This document shows positions 23,908 to 32,393 of a stretch of DNA of 64,000 nt, one piece after another. This stretch comes from Phenylobacterium sp. SCN 70-31 (GTDB lineage Bacteria; Pseudomonadota; Alphaproteobacteria; Caulobacterales; Caulobacteraceae): positions 19,142 through 83,141 of the forward strand of contig NZ_MEEX01000026.1 in the NCBI RefSeq assembly GCF_001724605.1. Reading direction: 5' to 3'. Made by a program: the position numbers and the translations under genes. Position 1 is the first letter of the stretch, and every line of letters starts with the position of its first letter. The notes beneath the pieces were generated by a model. The model saw only the letters and a list, made by a program, of their open reading frames with translations. It was not told the origin of the DNA and made no database searches.

Positions 23908-24360
23908 ATGCGTACGATCGACTTCTCCCCCCTCTATCGCTCCGTCGTGGGCTTCGACCGCCTGGCGAACCTGCTGGAGACCGCGGCCGCCGACGCCGCC
24001 ACGGGCTATCCGCCCTACAACATCGAGCGCACCGATGAGAACGCCTACCGCATCGACATCGCGGTGGCCGGGTTCCGTCCCGAAGAGCTGAACGTCGAGG
24101 TCAAGGAAAACCTCCTGACCGTCACCGGCAAGAAAGCCGCGAACGACGACACCCGCCGCTACCTGCACCGCGGCCTTGCCGAGCGGAACTTCGAGCGCCG
24201 CTTCCAGCTCGCCGACTATGTGATCGTGACCGACGCCAACCTGGCCGACGGCCTGCTGTCGATCTCGCTGAAGCGCGAGCTGCCGGAAGCCCTCAAGCCG
24301 CGGAGCGTGCAGATCACCACCGGCCCCTCCACCCTGATCGAGGGCGAAAAGGCCGCCTGA
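23908..24360 (+). CDS. Small heat-shock protein Hsp20 (IbpA family)
   Basis: 150 residues. Begins MRTIDFSPLYRSVVGFDRL, typical of IbpA/HspA class A proteins, followed by the alpha-crystallin domain (YPPYNIERTDENAYRIDIAVAGF and LNVEVKENLLTVTGKK in pieces, ending ADGLLSISLKRELPE) and the C-terminal I-x-I-like KPRSVQI. An ATP-independent holdase. ATG 23908 is preferred over GTG 23899 because the ribosome-binding site AGAAGGA is 10 bases from the former and touches the latter. Expression is probably heat-controlled twice: by sigma32 and by the RNA thermometer. Confidence 0.95.
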   Translation: MRTIDFSPLYRSVVGFDRLANLLETAAADAATGYPPYNIERTDENAYRIDIAVAGFRPEELNVEVKENLLTVTGKKAANDDTRRYLHRGLAERNFERRFQLADYVIVTDANLADGLLSISLKRELPEALKPRSVQITTGPSTLIEGEKAA

Positions 24361-24385
24361 GGCGGCCCGGAGGTCCGATGACCAC

Positions 24386-24420
24386 GAAGGCGGCGCTCGC
24401 AAGGGCGCCGCCTTTCTTCG
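24386..24420 (+). terminator. Rho-independent terminator after hsp20
   Basis: GAAGGCGGCGC pairs with GGCGCCGCCTTTC across a short loop (CGCAAG), followed by TTTCTTCG. A strong GC stem with a T-rich end 26 bases after the stop. Confidence 0.75.
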
Positions 24421-24440
24421 TCGCGGCGCTGGCCCGATCG

Positions 24441-24497
24441 CAGATCGCCCCCGCTCAGATCGCCCCGATCAGATCGCCCCGATCAGATCGCCTCGTC
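24441..24497. repeat. Four tandem ~14-base repeats over the 3' end of the pentapeptide-repeat gene
   Basis: Units CAGATCGCCCCGAT at 24456 and 24470 are identical, with variants at 24441 (15 bases) and 24484. The unit at 24484 covers the last codons and stop of the gene, and the others lie just beyond it. They look like slippage copies of the gene's own 3' end. Confidence 0.8.
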
Positions 24498-25748
24498 GAG
24501 GCCGCGCGCGCCCTGCCGGAAGGCGCCCGTGAAATTGGCCTGTTTGAGCAGAGCGCCGCTGAAGTTGGCCCGGCTGACGTCGGCGTCCTGAAAGACCGCG
24601 TGCCGGACGTCGGCGCCGGTCAGGTCGGCGCCTTTGAGCTGCGCCCCCGCGAGGTTGCACGGCAACACACGGTCGGCCCCCAGTAGCAGAGGTCCCAACT
24701 GGGCCTCCCGGAGGTCCGCGCCCGACAGCTTGACCCCGACAAGGCGCGCGCCCCGCAGGTCGGCTCGGCGCAGGACGGTGTTGCGCAGGTCGGCGCCTTC
24801 GAGGTGGGCGCCCTGGAGTTGCACGCCCTCCATGTCGAGGCCGTAGAACGTCGCGTGCTTGGCGGACAACGCGGTGAGATTGTAGCCGCGGATCGAATTC
24901 AGCGCCCGCAGGTCGGCGTTATCGAAGGACGAAGGCTTGCCCTCGGCGCCGCCCGTCTCGCACCAGCGGGCGTGGTCCCGGATCATCTCGGCATAGGGCA
25001 GATCGCTGAGCGCGCGTCCCGCCGGCTCGTCGGTGAGCGCCCCGGCCATATTGGCCTGCGACACATTCCAGGCGACCGTACGGGCGCCGACCAGGATCGC
25101 GTCGCGCAGGTCGGCCCCGGCGAGATCCGCGCCCGAAAGGTCCGCGCCCGACAGGTTGGCTCCGGCCAGATTGGCCTGCTTCAGGTTGGCGCGGATGAGC
25201 TTGGCGTCCTTCATCACCGCGTCGGTGAAGTCGGCGCGGACAGCCATGGCGCCCGAAAGCCGCGAGCGCTCCAGGTTGGCGCCGGCCAGGATCGCCCCCT
25301 GCAGTTCGCCCGAATTCGGCCGCCCGATCTCGAGCTTTCGGAAGCCGAAACGCCGGTCGCCGGCGGCCAGGGCCCCTTCCCGCAGGTCGGCCTCGAAAAG
25401 GTCGGCGCCGGTCAGATCGACACTGCGCATGCACGAGCCGCGCAGGTCGGCGCGTCGCAGCGAGGCCTCCCGAAGATCCGAGCCGGTGAGGTCGGCGCAG
25501 AACAGGTTGGCGTTGTCGAGCCGCGCGCCGCGGAGATCGCAGTCGTTGACGATGGCGCCGGTGAAGTCGGCGTCGCAAAGGTTGCGGCCGCTGAGCTTCG
25601 TTCCCGACAGGTCCTTGAACGCGAATACGGCGCGCGCCCCACCGGGCTTGGAACTCCAGAGACGGTCGTGCTTGGCGCAGATGGCGTCGACCTCCGCCTG
25701 GGTCAGGCGGTCCTGGACGAGCGTTCTGGCGTTTTCGGCGGGCAGCAT
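24483..25748 (-). CDS. Pentapeptide-repeat protein
   Basis: 421 residues. After an N-terminal ~45 residues, most of the protein is A(D/N)Lxx repeats in two blocks (about 46-240 and about 285-415), for example LSGADLSGADLAGADL and LEGADLRNTVLRRADLRGA. These fold as a right-handed quadrilateral beta-helix. A non-repeat insert (about 240-285, with EMIRDHARWCETGG) separates the blocks. There are no membrane segments. Pentapeptide proteins include DNA mimics that protect gyrase, but no such role can be claimed here. Confidence 0.9.
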   Translation of the reverse strand: MLPAENARTLVQDRLTQAEVDAICAKHDRLWSSKPGGARAVFAFKDLSGTKLSGRNLCDADFTGAIVNDCDLRGARLDNANLFCADLTGSDLREASLRRADLRGSCMRSVDLTGADLFEADLREGALAAGDRRFGFRKLEIGRPNSGELQGAILAGANLERSRLSGAMAVRADFTDAVMKDAKLIRANLKQANLAGANLSGADLSGADLAGADLRDAILVGARTVAWNVSQANMAGALTDEPAGRALSDLPYAEMIRDHARWCETGGAEGKPSSFDNADLRALNSIRGYNLTALSAKHATFYGLDMEGVQLQGAHLEGADLRNTVLRRADLRGARLVGVKLSGADLREAQLGPLLLGADRVLPCNLAGAQLKGADLTGADVRHAVFQDADVSRANFSGALLKQANFTGAFRQGARGLDEAI

Positions 25749-25848
25749 GCTTCCGGCAAGCGCAGTAACAGACAGTGAACCATGCTAGGCGCCCGGGATT
25801 AACGGCGACTTTCCAGACTCTGGCCGAGCACCGGGCGCGTTGGGCCCC

Positions 25849-26292
25849 TCAGCGCGCCGCCGGACGGTAGTCCGCGTAGAGCTTCGCCGCCTCGTCCGCC
25901 AGGAGCCCCACCTCGACGGCCAAGCCGTGTTCGCGCAGGCGACGCACACCGGCGCCGTCGGCGAAGACCGACGCGTCGGCGCAGGCCACGACCACCCGGG
26001 CCACGCCCGCCGCCGCCAGCCGCTCGCTGCACGACAGCCCCCCGGACGAGCGCTTGGCGCAGGGCTCCAGCGTCACATAGGCCGTGGCGCGGACGGCCGC
26101 GGCGCCGGCCGCGTCGAGAGCCTGCTCCTCGGCGTGCGGCCGCCCGCCCCGCGCGGTGACGCCCTCGCCGACGATGGCGCCGGCGGCGACGATCACACAG
26201 CCCACCGATGGGTTGTCGGCCGTCCGGCCCACGTTCTCCGCCGCGAGCGCAATCGCCCGGCGCATGAAATCCTCGTCGCGCATCGTCTCCAT
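25849..26292 (-). CDS. Stand-alone RibD-type cytidine/riboflavin deaminase domain
   Basis: 147 residues with the zinc deaminase motifs: PHAEEQALDAAG (about 50, HAE) and LEPCAKRSSGGLSCSERL (about 75, PC...C). The start MRRAIALAAEN and DNPSVGCVIV match the N-terminal deaminase half of RibD, but the reductase half is absent. It could act in riboflavin synthesis with a separate reductase, or on another base. ATG 26283 is an alternative start. Confidence 0.8.
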   Translation of the reverse strand: METMRDEDFMRRAIALAAENVGRTADNPSVGCVIVAAGAIVGEGVTARGGRPHAEEQALDAAGAAAVRATAYVTLEPCAKRSSGGLSCSERLAAAGVARVVVACADASVFADGAGVRRLREHGLAVEVGLLADEAAKLYADYRPAAR

Positions 26293-26395
26293 CCCGATCC
26301 CGCCGCCGGCTCGCCTACTTGTAGATTCCACGCGCAGCCGACAACATCCGATCGCCGCGCGTGGCGTTTCCCTGCGGCCGCTTCGGAGGCCCTCG

Positions 26396-27676
26396 ATGCG
26401 CCGTCTGATCCTCACCGCTCTGGTCACGGTCTGCGCCCTCGCCGTCTGGGCTGCTGTGTTCCTCGCCGGAACGTTGGAGGGGTGGTGGCGCCGGCCGCTG
26501 GCCCCGCCCGGGGACGCCGCCGCCTTCATGGCGGCCGCCACGCGGCTGGCCGACGCCGAGGGACCGGGCGCACTGTCCCTGCTGCTGATCGAACGCGGCC
26601 GGCCTATGGGTGAGCACCACCTCTCGCGCGGCGCGCCGGTGGACCGGGACACGCTGTTCCAGGTGGCGTCTCTGAGCAAGTGGGTGACCGCGCTGGGCGT
26701 CATGACGCTGGTCGAGGGCGGGCGGATCGACCTGGATGCGCCGGTCGACACCTACCTGAATCGCTGGCGCCTTCCGCCCGGCGACTTCGACAACCGCGGC
26801 GTCACCGCCCGACGGTTGCTGAGCCATACTGCGGGCCTCACCGACGGACTGGGCTACGCGGGCTTCGCGCCGGGCCGGCCTCTCCAGTCGTTGCCCGAAT
26901 CGCTCACCCGCGCCGCCGACGCCTCGCCCGGCCGGGACGGGGTTGTGCGCGTCGGGCAGCCGCCCGGCGAAGCCTGGCGATACTCGGGCGGCGGCTACAC
27001 CCTGCTGCAACTCCTGATCGAAGACGTCACCGGCGAGACGTTCGAGGCCTATATGCAGCGCGCGGTCCTGCAACCGCTCGGCATGGCGCGCTCCACCTTC
27101 GTGACTCCCCCGGAAGGCGCGCCGAACCTGGCCGGCTTCTACGACGAGGACGGCGGCCTCGCGACGCACTACCGTTTCACGGCGGCGGCGGCGGCGGCGC
27201 TCTACACCAGCGCGGCCGACATGGCCCGGCTGATCCAGGCCCACCTGCCCGGCCCCGACGGCGCCCTGCCCGGCCGGGGCGTGCTGAGCCCGGCGACGCT
27301 GGAGGAGATGCGCCGGCCCCACGCGCGGCAGATGGGGGCCGACATCTGGGGCCTGGGCGTCGTCCTGTACGCGCCCAACGGCGCCGGCGGCCACATCGTG
27401 GGACACGACGGGAACAACGAGCCGGCGATCAACACCGCCGCGCGCTTCGATCCGGCCAGCGGCGACGGCATCGTCCTGCTCGAGAGCGGCGCGCCGCTGC
27501 TCGCCACCCGGCTGGCCGGCGAATGGGTCTTCTGGCGCACCGGCAAGGTCGATGCGTTCATGGTCCTGATGGAGGCGCGGAAGACCCTGACCGGTCTCGT
27601 CGCCGGCGCAGTCCTGATCCTCGTCGCGGGGATCGTGGTCGGGTGGCGGGTGCGACCCCGCAAGGCCGCCGCCTGA
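26396..27676 (+). CDS. Serine hydrolase of the class C beta-lactamase family, membrane anchored
   Basis: 426 residues. An N-terminal hydrophobic segment (about 4-25) and a C-terminal one (about 397-417) flank a beta-lactamase/DD-peptidase domain. The catalytic S-x-x-K is in VASLSKWVTALG (about 99), the Tyr motif in WRYSGGGYTLLQLL (about 202) and the third-strand motif in VGHDGNNEPAIN (about 340, H-D-G in place of KTG). RLLSHTAGLTDGLGY is typical of the esterase/beta-lactamase-like group (PF00144). An active site in the periplasm is expected. Substrates in this family range from peptides to esters, so antibiotic resistance should not be assumed. Confidence 0.9.
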   Translation: MRRLILTALVTVCALAVWAAVFLAGTLEGWWRRPLAPPGDAAAFMAAATRLADAEGPGALSLLLIERGRPMGEHHLSRGAPVDRDTLFQVASLSKWVTALGVMTLVEGGRIDLDAPVDTYLNRWRLPPGDFDNRGVTARRLLSHTAGLTDGLGYAGFAPGRPLQSLPESLTRAADASPGRDGVVRVGQPPGEAWRYSGGGYTLLQLLIEDVTGETFEAYMQRAVLQPLGMARSTFVTPPEGAPNLAGFYDEDGGLATHYRFTAAAAAALYTSAADMARLIQAHLPGPDGALPGRGVLSPATLEEMRRPHARQMGADIWGLGVVLYAPNGAGGHIVGHDGNNEPAINTAARFDPASGDGIVLLESGAPLLATRLAGEWVFWRTGKVDAFMVLMEARKTLTGLVAGAVLILVAGIVVGWRVRPRKAAA

Positions 27677-27686
27677 CCACGCGCGA

Positions 27687-28397
27687 TCAGACCGGCGGGA
27701 TGGCCGTGGCCCGCTCGGCGTCCAGGTAGCGGGCGGCCGTGGGTTTCAATCCGGCGTCCAGTTCGATCACCAGCGGGTTCGAGGTGGGGATCTCCACGCC
27801 GACGATGGCGTCGTCCGACACGGCGAACAGCAGCTTCACGATGGCCCGCAGCGAATTGCCGTGGGCGGCGACCAGCAGGGTCTCGCCCGCCTTGAGGCAC
27901 GGCGCGATCTCGGCGTCCCAGTAGGGCTGCACACGATCCAGCGTGGTCTTCAGGCTCTCGGTCACGGGCAGGTCGAGGCCGGCGTACCGACGGTCCTTCG
28001 AGAAATCGAACTCGCCGCCCGGCGCCAGGTTCGGCGGCGGGATGTCGTAGCTGCGGCGCCAGATCTTCACCTGGTCGTCACCGTGCTTCGCAGCGGTCTC
28101 GGTCTTGTTCAGGCCGGTCAGGCCGCCGTAATGGCGCTCGTTCAGCCGCCAGTCCTTGATCTCGGGCGCGTAGGCTTGGCCGGCGGCGTGCAGCGCCAGC
28201 CACGAGGTGCGGATGGCGCGGGTCAGCACCGAGGTGAAGACCCGGTCGATGGCGATGCCCGCCGCCTTGATGAGTTCCCCGCCCTTCGTCGCCTCGGCCT
28301 CCCCCCGGGGCGTCAGGTCCACGTCCACCCAGCCGGTGAAGCGGTCCTCCAGGTTCCACTGGCTCTGGCCGTGACGCAGCAGGATCAGGGTGGGCAA
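27687..28397 (-). CDS. gpmA: 2,3-bisphosphoglycerate-dependent phosphoglycerate mutase
   Basis: 236 residues. Interconverts 3- and 2-phosphoglycerate. LILLRHGQSQWNLEDRFTGW holds the phospho-His (RHG), TRAIRTSWLAL and RLNERHYGGLTGLNK follow in the usual order, and LLVAAHGNSLRAIVK holds the second His. The start is a TTG at 28397 with AAGGAG at good spacing; no ATG exists in the first part of the frame, and family alignment demands a start here. Confidence 0.95.
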   Translation of the reverse strand: MPTLILLRHGQSQWNLEDRFTGWVDVDLTPRGEAEATKGGELIKAAGIAIDRVFTSVLTRAIRTSWLALHAAGQAYAPEIKDWRLNERHYGGLTGLNKTETAAKHGDDQVKIWRRSYDIPPPNLAPGGEFDFSKDRRYAGLDLPVTESLKTTLDRVQPYWDAEIAPCLKAGETLLVAAHGNSLRAIVKLLFAVSDDAIVGVEIPTSNPLVIELDAGLKPTAARYLDAERATAIPPV

Positions 28398-28493
28398 GGG
28401 CGGGCTCCTTCGGGCGTGCGAGGCGGTTCGGCTAGGCAATCGAACCCGAGGCGTCAAGTTTCCCAGTTCGCCAGGACCCGCTATAGCGGGCCG

Positions 28494-28739
28494 ATGCTGG
28501 ACCGCTTCTACCTGCCGATCCTCGCACTTGCGGCCGCGGCCGCGATCGCGCTGGCGATGGTCTGGCCGCAGGGCCTGGGCGACCGCTCGCCTGCGCCGTT
28601 CGGGCGCGAGCCCGTGCAGCGCACCGCCGAAATGCAGGCGCAGATGCAGCGCCAGCACGAAGCCGCCCAGCGCCGCGCCGAACAGGCGCGCCAGGCGGTC
28701 CGCAACATCCAGAACCAGGCGATCGCGCCCTCTCAATGA
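28494..28739 (+). CDS. Small membrane-anchored coiled-coil protein upstream of kdsD
   Basis: 81 residues. An N-terminal membrane helix (FYLPILALAAAAAIALAMVW, about 5-24) is followed by a Pro/Gly linker and a Gln/Ala/Arg-rich helix (MQAQMQRQHEAAQRRAEQAR, about 47-66) likely to form a coiled coil. Its end lies 28 bases before kdsD, so the two are probably co-transcribed. I recognise no named family; it could be an envelope protein tied to LPS precursor supply. Confidence 0.65.
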   Translation: MLDRFYLPILALAAAAAIALAMVWPQGLGDRSPAPFGREPVQRTAEMQAQMQRQHEAAQRRAEQARQAVRNIQNQAIAPSQ

Positions 28740-28767
28740 CGCATCCGCCAAGGACGAAGCCGGCCCA

Positions 28768-29733
28768 ATGACCCGCCAGGACACCATCGCCGTCGGCCGC
28801 CGGGTGCTGGAGACGGAATCCGAGGCCCTCGGCCGGATGGCCGCCGGCCTGGGCGACTCCTTCGCCGAGGCGGTGGAGATGCTCTTCGAGGCACGCGGAC
28901 GGATCGTCTGCACCGGCATCGGCAAGTCGGGCCATGTGGCGCGCAAGATCGCCGCCACCCTGGCCTCGACGGGCTCGGCGGCGATCTTCGTGCACGCCAG
29001 CGAGGCCAGCCACGGCGACCTGGGCATGATCGGGGCCGACGACGTGATCCTGGCGCTCAGCAAGACCGGCGAGACGCGCGAACTGGCCGACGTGATCGCC
29101 TACGCCGCCCGCTTCCACATCCCGCTGATCGGGATGACGGCCGCCCCGGACAGCGCCCTGGGCCTGGCCTCGGACATCCTGCTCCAGCTTCCCGACGCGC
29201 CCGAGGCCGCCGCCGCGGTGAACGCGCCCACCACCTCGACCACCCTGCAGATCGCCCTGGGCGACGCCCTGGCCGTGGCGCTGCTGGAGCGGCGCGGATT
29301 CCGGCCCGAGCAGTTCCGCGACTTCCACCCCGGCGGCAAGCTGGGCGCCATGCTGCGGACCGCCGCCGATCTGATGCACGGCCGCGAGGAGTTGCCGCTG
29401 GTGGCGCCCGAGACGCCGATGCGCGACGCCCTGCTGGTGATGAGCGAGAAGCGCTGGGGCGTCGTGGGCGTCGTGGACCCGAAGGGCCGCCTGCTGGGCG
29501 CGATCACCGACGGCGACCTGCGCCGCCATATCGACGGTCTCCTGGATCACAACGCCGGCGACGTGATGACGCCCGGACCGCGGAAGACCGCTCCGCCGGG
29601 GATGCTGGCGGCCGAGGCCCTGGCGCTGATGAGCGACCCACCGCCCGCGGTGACGGTCCTGTTCGTGGTCGAAGACGGCAAGCCCCTGGGCATCCTCCAC
29701 GTCCACGACCTGCTGCGCGCCGGCGTAATGTGA
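28768..29733 (+). CDS. kdsD: D-arabinose-5-phosphate isomerase (KpsF/GutQ family)
   Basis: 321 residues. Converts ribulose-5-phosphate to arabinose-5-phosphate, the first step to Kdo for LPS. The SIS domain (CTGIGKSGHVARKIAATLAS with FVHASEASHGDLGM, about 49-90; ALSKTGETRELADVI at about 98; PTTSTTLQIALGDALAVALL at about 155) is followed by two CBS domains (about 205-321; VTPxx equivalents in VVDPKGRLLGAITDGDLRR and VVEDGKPLGILHVHDLLRAG). Full length and normal. Confidence 0.96.
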   Translation: MTRQDTIAVGRRVLETESEALGRMAAGLGDSFAEAVEMLFEARGRIVCTGIGKSGHVARKIAATLASTGSAAIFVHASEASHGDLGMIGADDVILALSKTGETRELADVIAYAARFHIPLIGMTAAPDSALGLASDILLQLPDAPEAAAAVNAPTTSTTLQIALGDALAVALLERRGFRPEQFRDFHPGGKLGAMLRTAADLMHGREELPLVAPETPMRDALLVMSEKRWGVVGVVDPKGRLLGAITDGDLRRHIDGLLDHNAGDVMTPGPRKTAPPGMLAAEALALMSDPPPAVTVLFVVEDGKPLGILHVHDLLRAGVM

Positions 29734-29737
29734 TCGC

Positions 29738-29905
29738 TCCTCCCCTGTCGCGAAGACGACGGGGGAGGTGGCTCGGCGCGGAACGCGACGAGACGGAGGG
29801 GGCGCAAGCTGGAGGTCGGCGCGCGCCGCTTCGCGCCCCCTCCGACGCCCCGGATCGAATCCGGGGCGCCACCTCCCCCGAAGTGTTCCCTTCAGGGGGA
29901 GGAAC
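29738..29905. repeat. Composite intergenic palindromic element with a GANTC site
   Basis: Four hairpin-forming inverted repeats occur in tandem within about 170 bases: CTCCCCTGTCG with CGACGGGGGAG; GGAGGGGGCGC with GCGCCCCCTCC (long loop); GCCCCGGAT with ATCCGGGGC around CGA, containing GAATC; and CTCCCCC with GGGGGAG. The outermost elements also pair with each other. Repeats of this type, with a CcrM site in the loop, are described from Caulobacter intergenic regions. The region contains no gene. Confidence 0.75.
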
Positions 29906-29988
29906 GTCTTCCCGTTAAGGCTTCCTCAGTGGCCTCGCCCCTATCGGCGGGCTAGACACGGCCCCCTAGCTGACCGCCTGGAGTCCCC

Positions 29989-31491
29989 ATGCTGACCGCC
30001 CCCCGCGCCGACCTGAAGCCCAACACCTTCGAGTACGAGAACGCGCCGCTGGTGAAGGCGACGGGGTTCCGGGAGTACGACGCGCGCTGGCTGTTCGGGC
30101 CCGAGATCAACCTGCTGGGCGTGCAGGCCCTGGGCCTGGGCCTGGGAACCCTGATCCAGGAGATGGGCCAGACGCGGATCGTCGTGGGCCACGACTTCCG
30201 CAGCTATTCGCTCTCGATCAAGCAGGCGCTGACCATCGGCCTGGTGGCGGCCGGCTGCGAGGTGCTGGACATCGGCCTCAGCGTCTCGCCGATGGCCTAC
30301 TTCGCCCAGTTCGACCTGGACGCTCCTTGCGTGGCCATGGTGACGGCCAGCCACAACGAGAACGGCTGGACCGGCGTGAAGATGGGGGCCCAGCGGCCGC
30401 TCACCTTCGGTCCCGACGAGATGGGCCGGCTGAAGGAGATCGTCCTCGCCGCCAAGTGGGCCCAGCGGCCGGGCGGCTCGCTCGCCCACATCGCCGGGGT
30501 GGCCGAGCGCTACATCGCGGACGCCGCCGGGAGGGTCAGCCTCACGCGGCCGCTGACCGTGATCGCCGCCTGCGGCAACGGCACCGCAGGCGCCTTCGCG
30601 CCCCAGGCGCTGCGGAAGATGGGCGTCGCCAACCTGATCGAGATGGACTGCGACCTCGACTGGACCTTCCCGAAATACAATCCGAACCCCGAGGACAGCG
30701 TGATGCTGCACGCCATGGCGGCGGCCGTGAAGGAGCACGGCGCGGACATGGCCCTGGGCTTCGACGGCGACGGCGACCGCTGCGGCGTGGTGGATGACGA
30801 AGGCGAGGAGATCTTCGCCGACAAGATCGGCCTGATGCTGGCCCGCGACCTCTCGATCCTGCACAAGGACGCCACCTTCGTCGTGGACGTGAAGTCCACG
30901 GGCCTGTTCGCCACCGACGAGGTGCTGAAGGCCAACGGCGCCAAGACCGTCTACTGGAAGACCGGTCACAGCTACATCAAGCGCAAGACCGCCGAACTGG
31001 GCGCGCTGGCCGGCTTCGAGAAGAGCGGCCACTTCTTCATGAACCCGCCGATCGGGCGCGGCTACGACGACGGGCTGGTGGCGGCCGCGGCGATCCTGGC
31101 CATGCTGGAGCGCAATCCGGGCCAGAAGCTCTCCGACCTCAAGAAGGCCCTGCCGGTGGCGTGGACCTCACTGACCATGAGCCCGCACTGCGCCGACGAG
31201 GAGAAGTACGGCGTCGTCGACGACGTGGTGGCCGAATACACCGCCCTGCGCGACGCGGGCGGAACCATCCTGGGCCGGAGGATCGTGGACCTGGTGACGG
31301 TGAACGGCGTGCGCGCGGCGCTGGAGGACGGCTCGTGGGTGCTGGTGCGCGCCTCGTCCAACAAGCCCGAGATCGTGGTGGTGGTGGAGAGCACGCAGTC
31401 CGAGGACGACATGCGCGCCCTGTTCCGCGACGAGGTGAAGCCGCGGCTGGCCAAGCGTCCACAGGTAGGCAGGTACAACCAGGAGATCTGA
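29989..31491 (+). CDS. Phosphomannomutase/phosphoglucomutase
   Basis: 500 residues, alpha-D-phosphohexomutase superfamily. The phosphoserine loop is TASHNENGWTGVKMG (about 118), the metal loop DGDGDRCGVVDDEGE (about 259), the sugar-specificity loop GFEKSGHFF (about 343; E-x-S-G-H/G) and the phosphate-binding loop RASSNKPEIVVVVES (about 458). Such enzymes interconvert hexose 6- and 1-phosphates for GDP-mannose and UDP-glucose synthesis. With galU and ugd nearby, it likely feeds surface polysaccharide. Whether mannose or glucose is the main substrate is uncertain. Confidence 0.93.
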   Translation: MLTAPRADLKPNTFEYENAPLVKATGFREYDARWLFGPEINLLGVQALGLGLGTLIQEMGQTRIVVGHDFRSYSLSIKQALTIGLVAAGCEVLDIGLSVSPMAYFAQFDLDAPCVAMVTASHNENGWTGVKMGAQRPLTFGPDEMGRLKEIVLAAKWAQRPGGSLAHIAGVAERYIADAAGRVSLTRPLTVIAACGNGTAGAFAPQALRKMGVANLIEMDCDLDWTFPKYNPNPEDSVMLHAMAAAVKEHGADMALGFDGDGDRCGVVDDEGEEIFADKIGLMLARDLSILHKDATFVVDVKSTGLFATDEVLKANGAKTVYWKTGHSYIKRKTAELGALAGFEKSGHFFMNPPIGRGYDDGLVAAAAILAMLERNPGQKLSDLKKALPVAWTSLTMSPHCADEEKYGVVDDVVAEYTALRDAGGTILGRRIVDLVTVNGVRAALEDGSWVLVRASSNKPEIVVVVESTQSEDDMRALFRDEVKPRLAKRPQVGRYNQEI

Positions 31492-31612
31492 GCGGTTGCT
31501 GGCGCGGCAGACCTCAGGCTGTCGAGGCTCGCGCACGTCTCGTTGGAGGCGCTCCGCCAACGCCTACAGTCGACCCGTTGCGGACATTGTATTCCGCCTC
31601 CAAGCTTGGTCG

Positions 31613-31942
31613 ATGAACTCGGAGATGCCGCCGGAAATGGATTTGCCGCCAGCCTTTTCTCAGAAGTTCTCGGGACCAGTGAACGACTACGAGCTTCACT
31701 ATGATCCAACAGTTGCCGACAGAGGCGGCATATCCGTGAGTGGCCTGGGGGAGACTGCCGACGGCGAGTGGGCCGTTTATGTCTGTGAGCGAAACGCCCA
31801 TGGCTGGGAGCTGTGCGGCATCACCCAGGGCACACAACATGTCTGGGGCGACACGTACTGGTTCGAGTTGCGCCTGGGTCCCGCAGTGCGGCTAAACTTC
31901 TGGGGAAACCAAGTCCTGATCCGCTCCGATAAGCCCTGCTGA
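31613..31942 (+). CDS. Orphan protein of unknown function in an AT-richer patch
   Basis: 109 residues from ATG 31613 (upstream in-frame ATG at 31496 has no ribosome-binding site). No signal peptide or membrane segment. It contains many aromatic residues (YELHYDP, WAVYVCERNAHGWELCG, WGDTYWFELRLG) and reads as a compact beta-rich domain. Base composition is visibly less GC-rich than its neighbours, suggesting recent acquisition. It lies between the phosphohexomutase and vapBC. I do not recognise a family. Confidence 0.55.
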   Translation: MNSEMPPEMDLPPAFSQKFSGPVNDYELHYDPTVADRGGISVSGLGETADGEWAVYVCERNAHGWELCGITQGTQHVWGDTYWFELRLGPAVRLNFWGNQVLIRSDKPC

Positions 31943-32006
31943 TCATCCGACCAGAGTCTGTAGTCCACCCTTCGCCGAACCTTGTCAGTCGTGGCCACGG
32001 ACCCTC

Positions 32007-32393
32007 TCAGACCGCGGGCTTCACGTCCGTCTTCGGGAAGTCGTCGCCCTTGAACAGCAGGCCGTCGCCCTCGACCTGCGCCAACGCATAGGCGAAGCAG
32101 TCGCCGAGGTTCAGCGGGCCGCCGGCGCCCTTGCCGAAGCGGCGAAAGGCCTCGAAGGCCAGATCGCCCGCCGCGGCCGGCATGTCCGCCCCATCGACCT
32201 GAAGCGCCTCCATCAAGGCGCGGGCGTCGGCGACGCCAGGATCGCCCCCCTCACGATATGCGGCGACAAGGACTTCCCACCGATTGACCGGCGAAATGAC
32301 CCCGCCGCGGGCGATCAGAATGTCCGAGTAGGTTCCGGCGTCCGGCTCGTCGAACAGAATGGCGAGCACGGCCGACGCATCGACCGCGATCAC
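32007..32393 (-). CDS. vapC: VapC-type PIN-domain ribonuclease toxin
   Basis: 128 residues. PIN domain with the expected acidic residues: MIAVDASAVLAILFDEPD (Asp5, and Glu/Asp near 16), SPVNRWEVLVAA (Glu about 40) and LGDCFAYALAQ (Asp about 98). The ending LLFKGDDFPKTDV is also typical. VapC toxins cleave tRNA or rRNA. Its start overlaps the vapB stop by 4 bases (ATGA). Confidence 0.93.
   Translation of the reverse strand: MIAVDASAVLAILFDEPDAGTYSDILIARGGVISPVNRWEVLVAAYREGGDPGVADARALMEALQVDGADMPAAAGDLAFEAFRRFGKGAGGPLNLGDCFAYALAQVEGDGLLFKGDDFPKTDVKPAV

Noticed and set aside
26396..27676. Antibiotic-resistance beta-lactamase
   Set aside because: The SxxK and Tyr motifs fit PF00144, but the third motif is H-D-G and the protein has two membrane anchors; many family members are esterases or peptidases.
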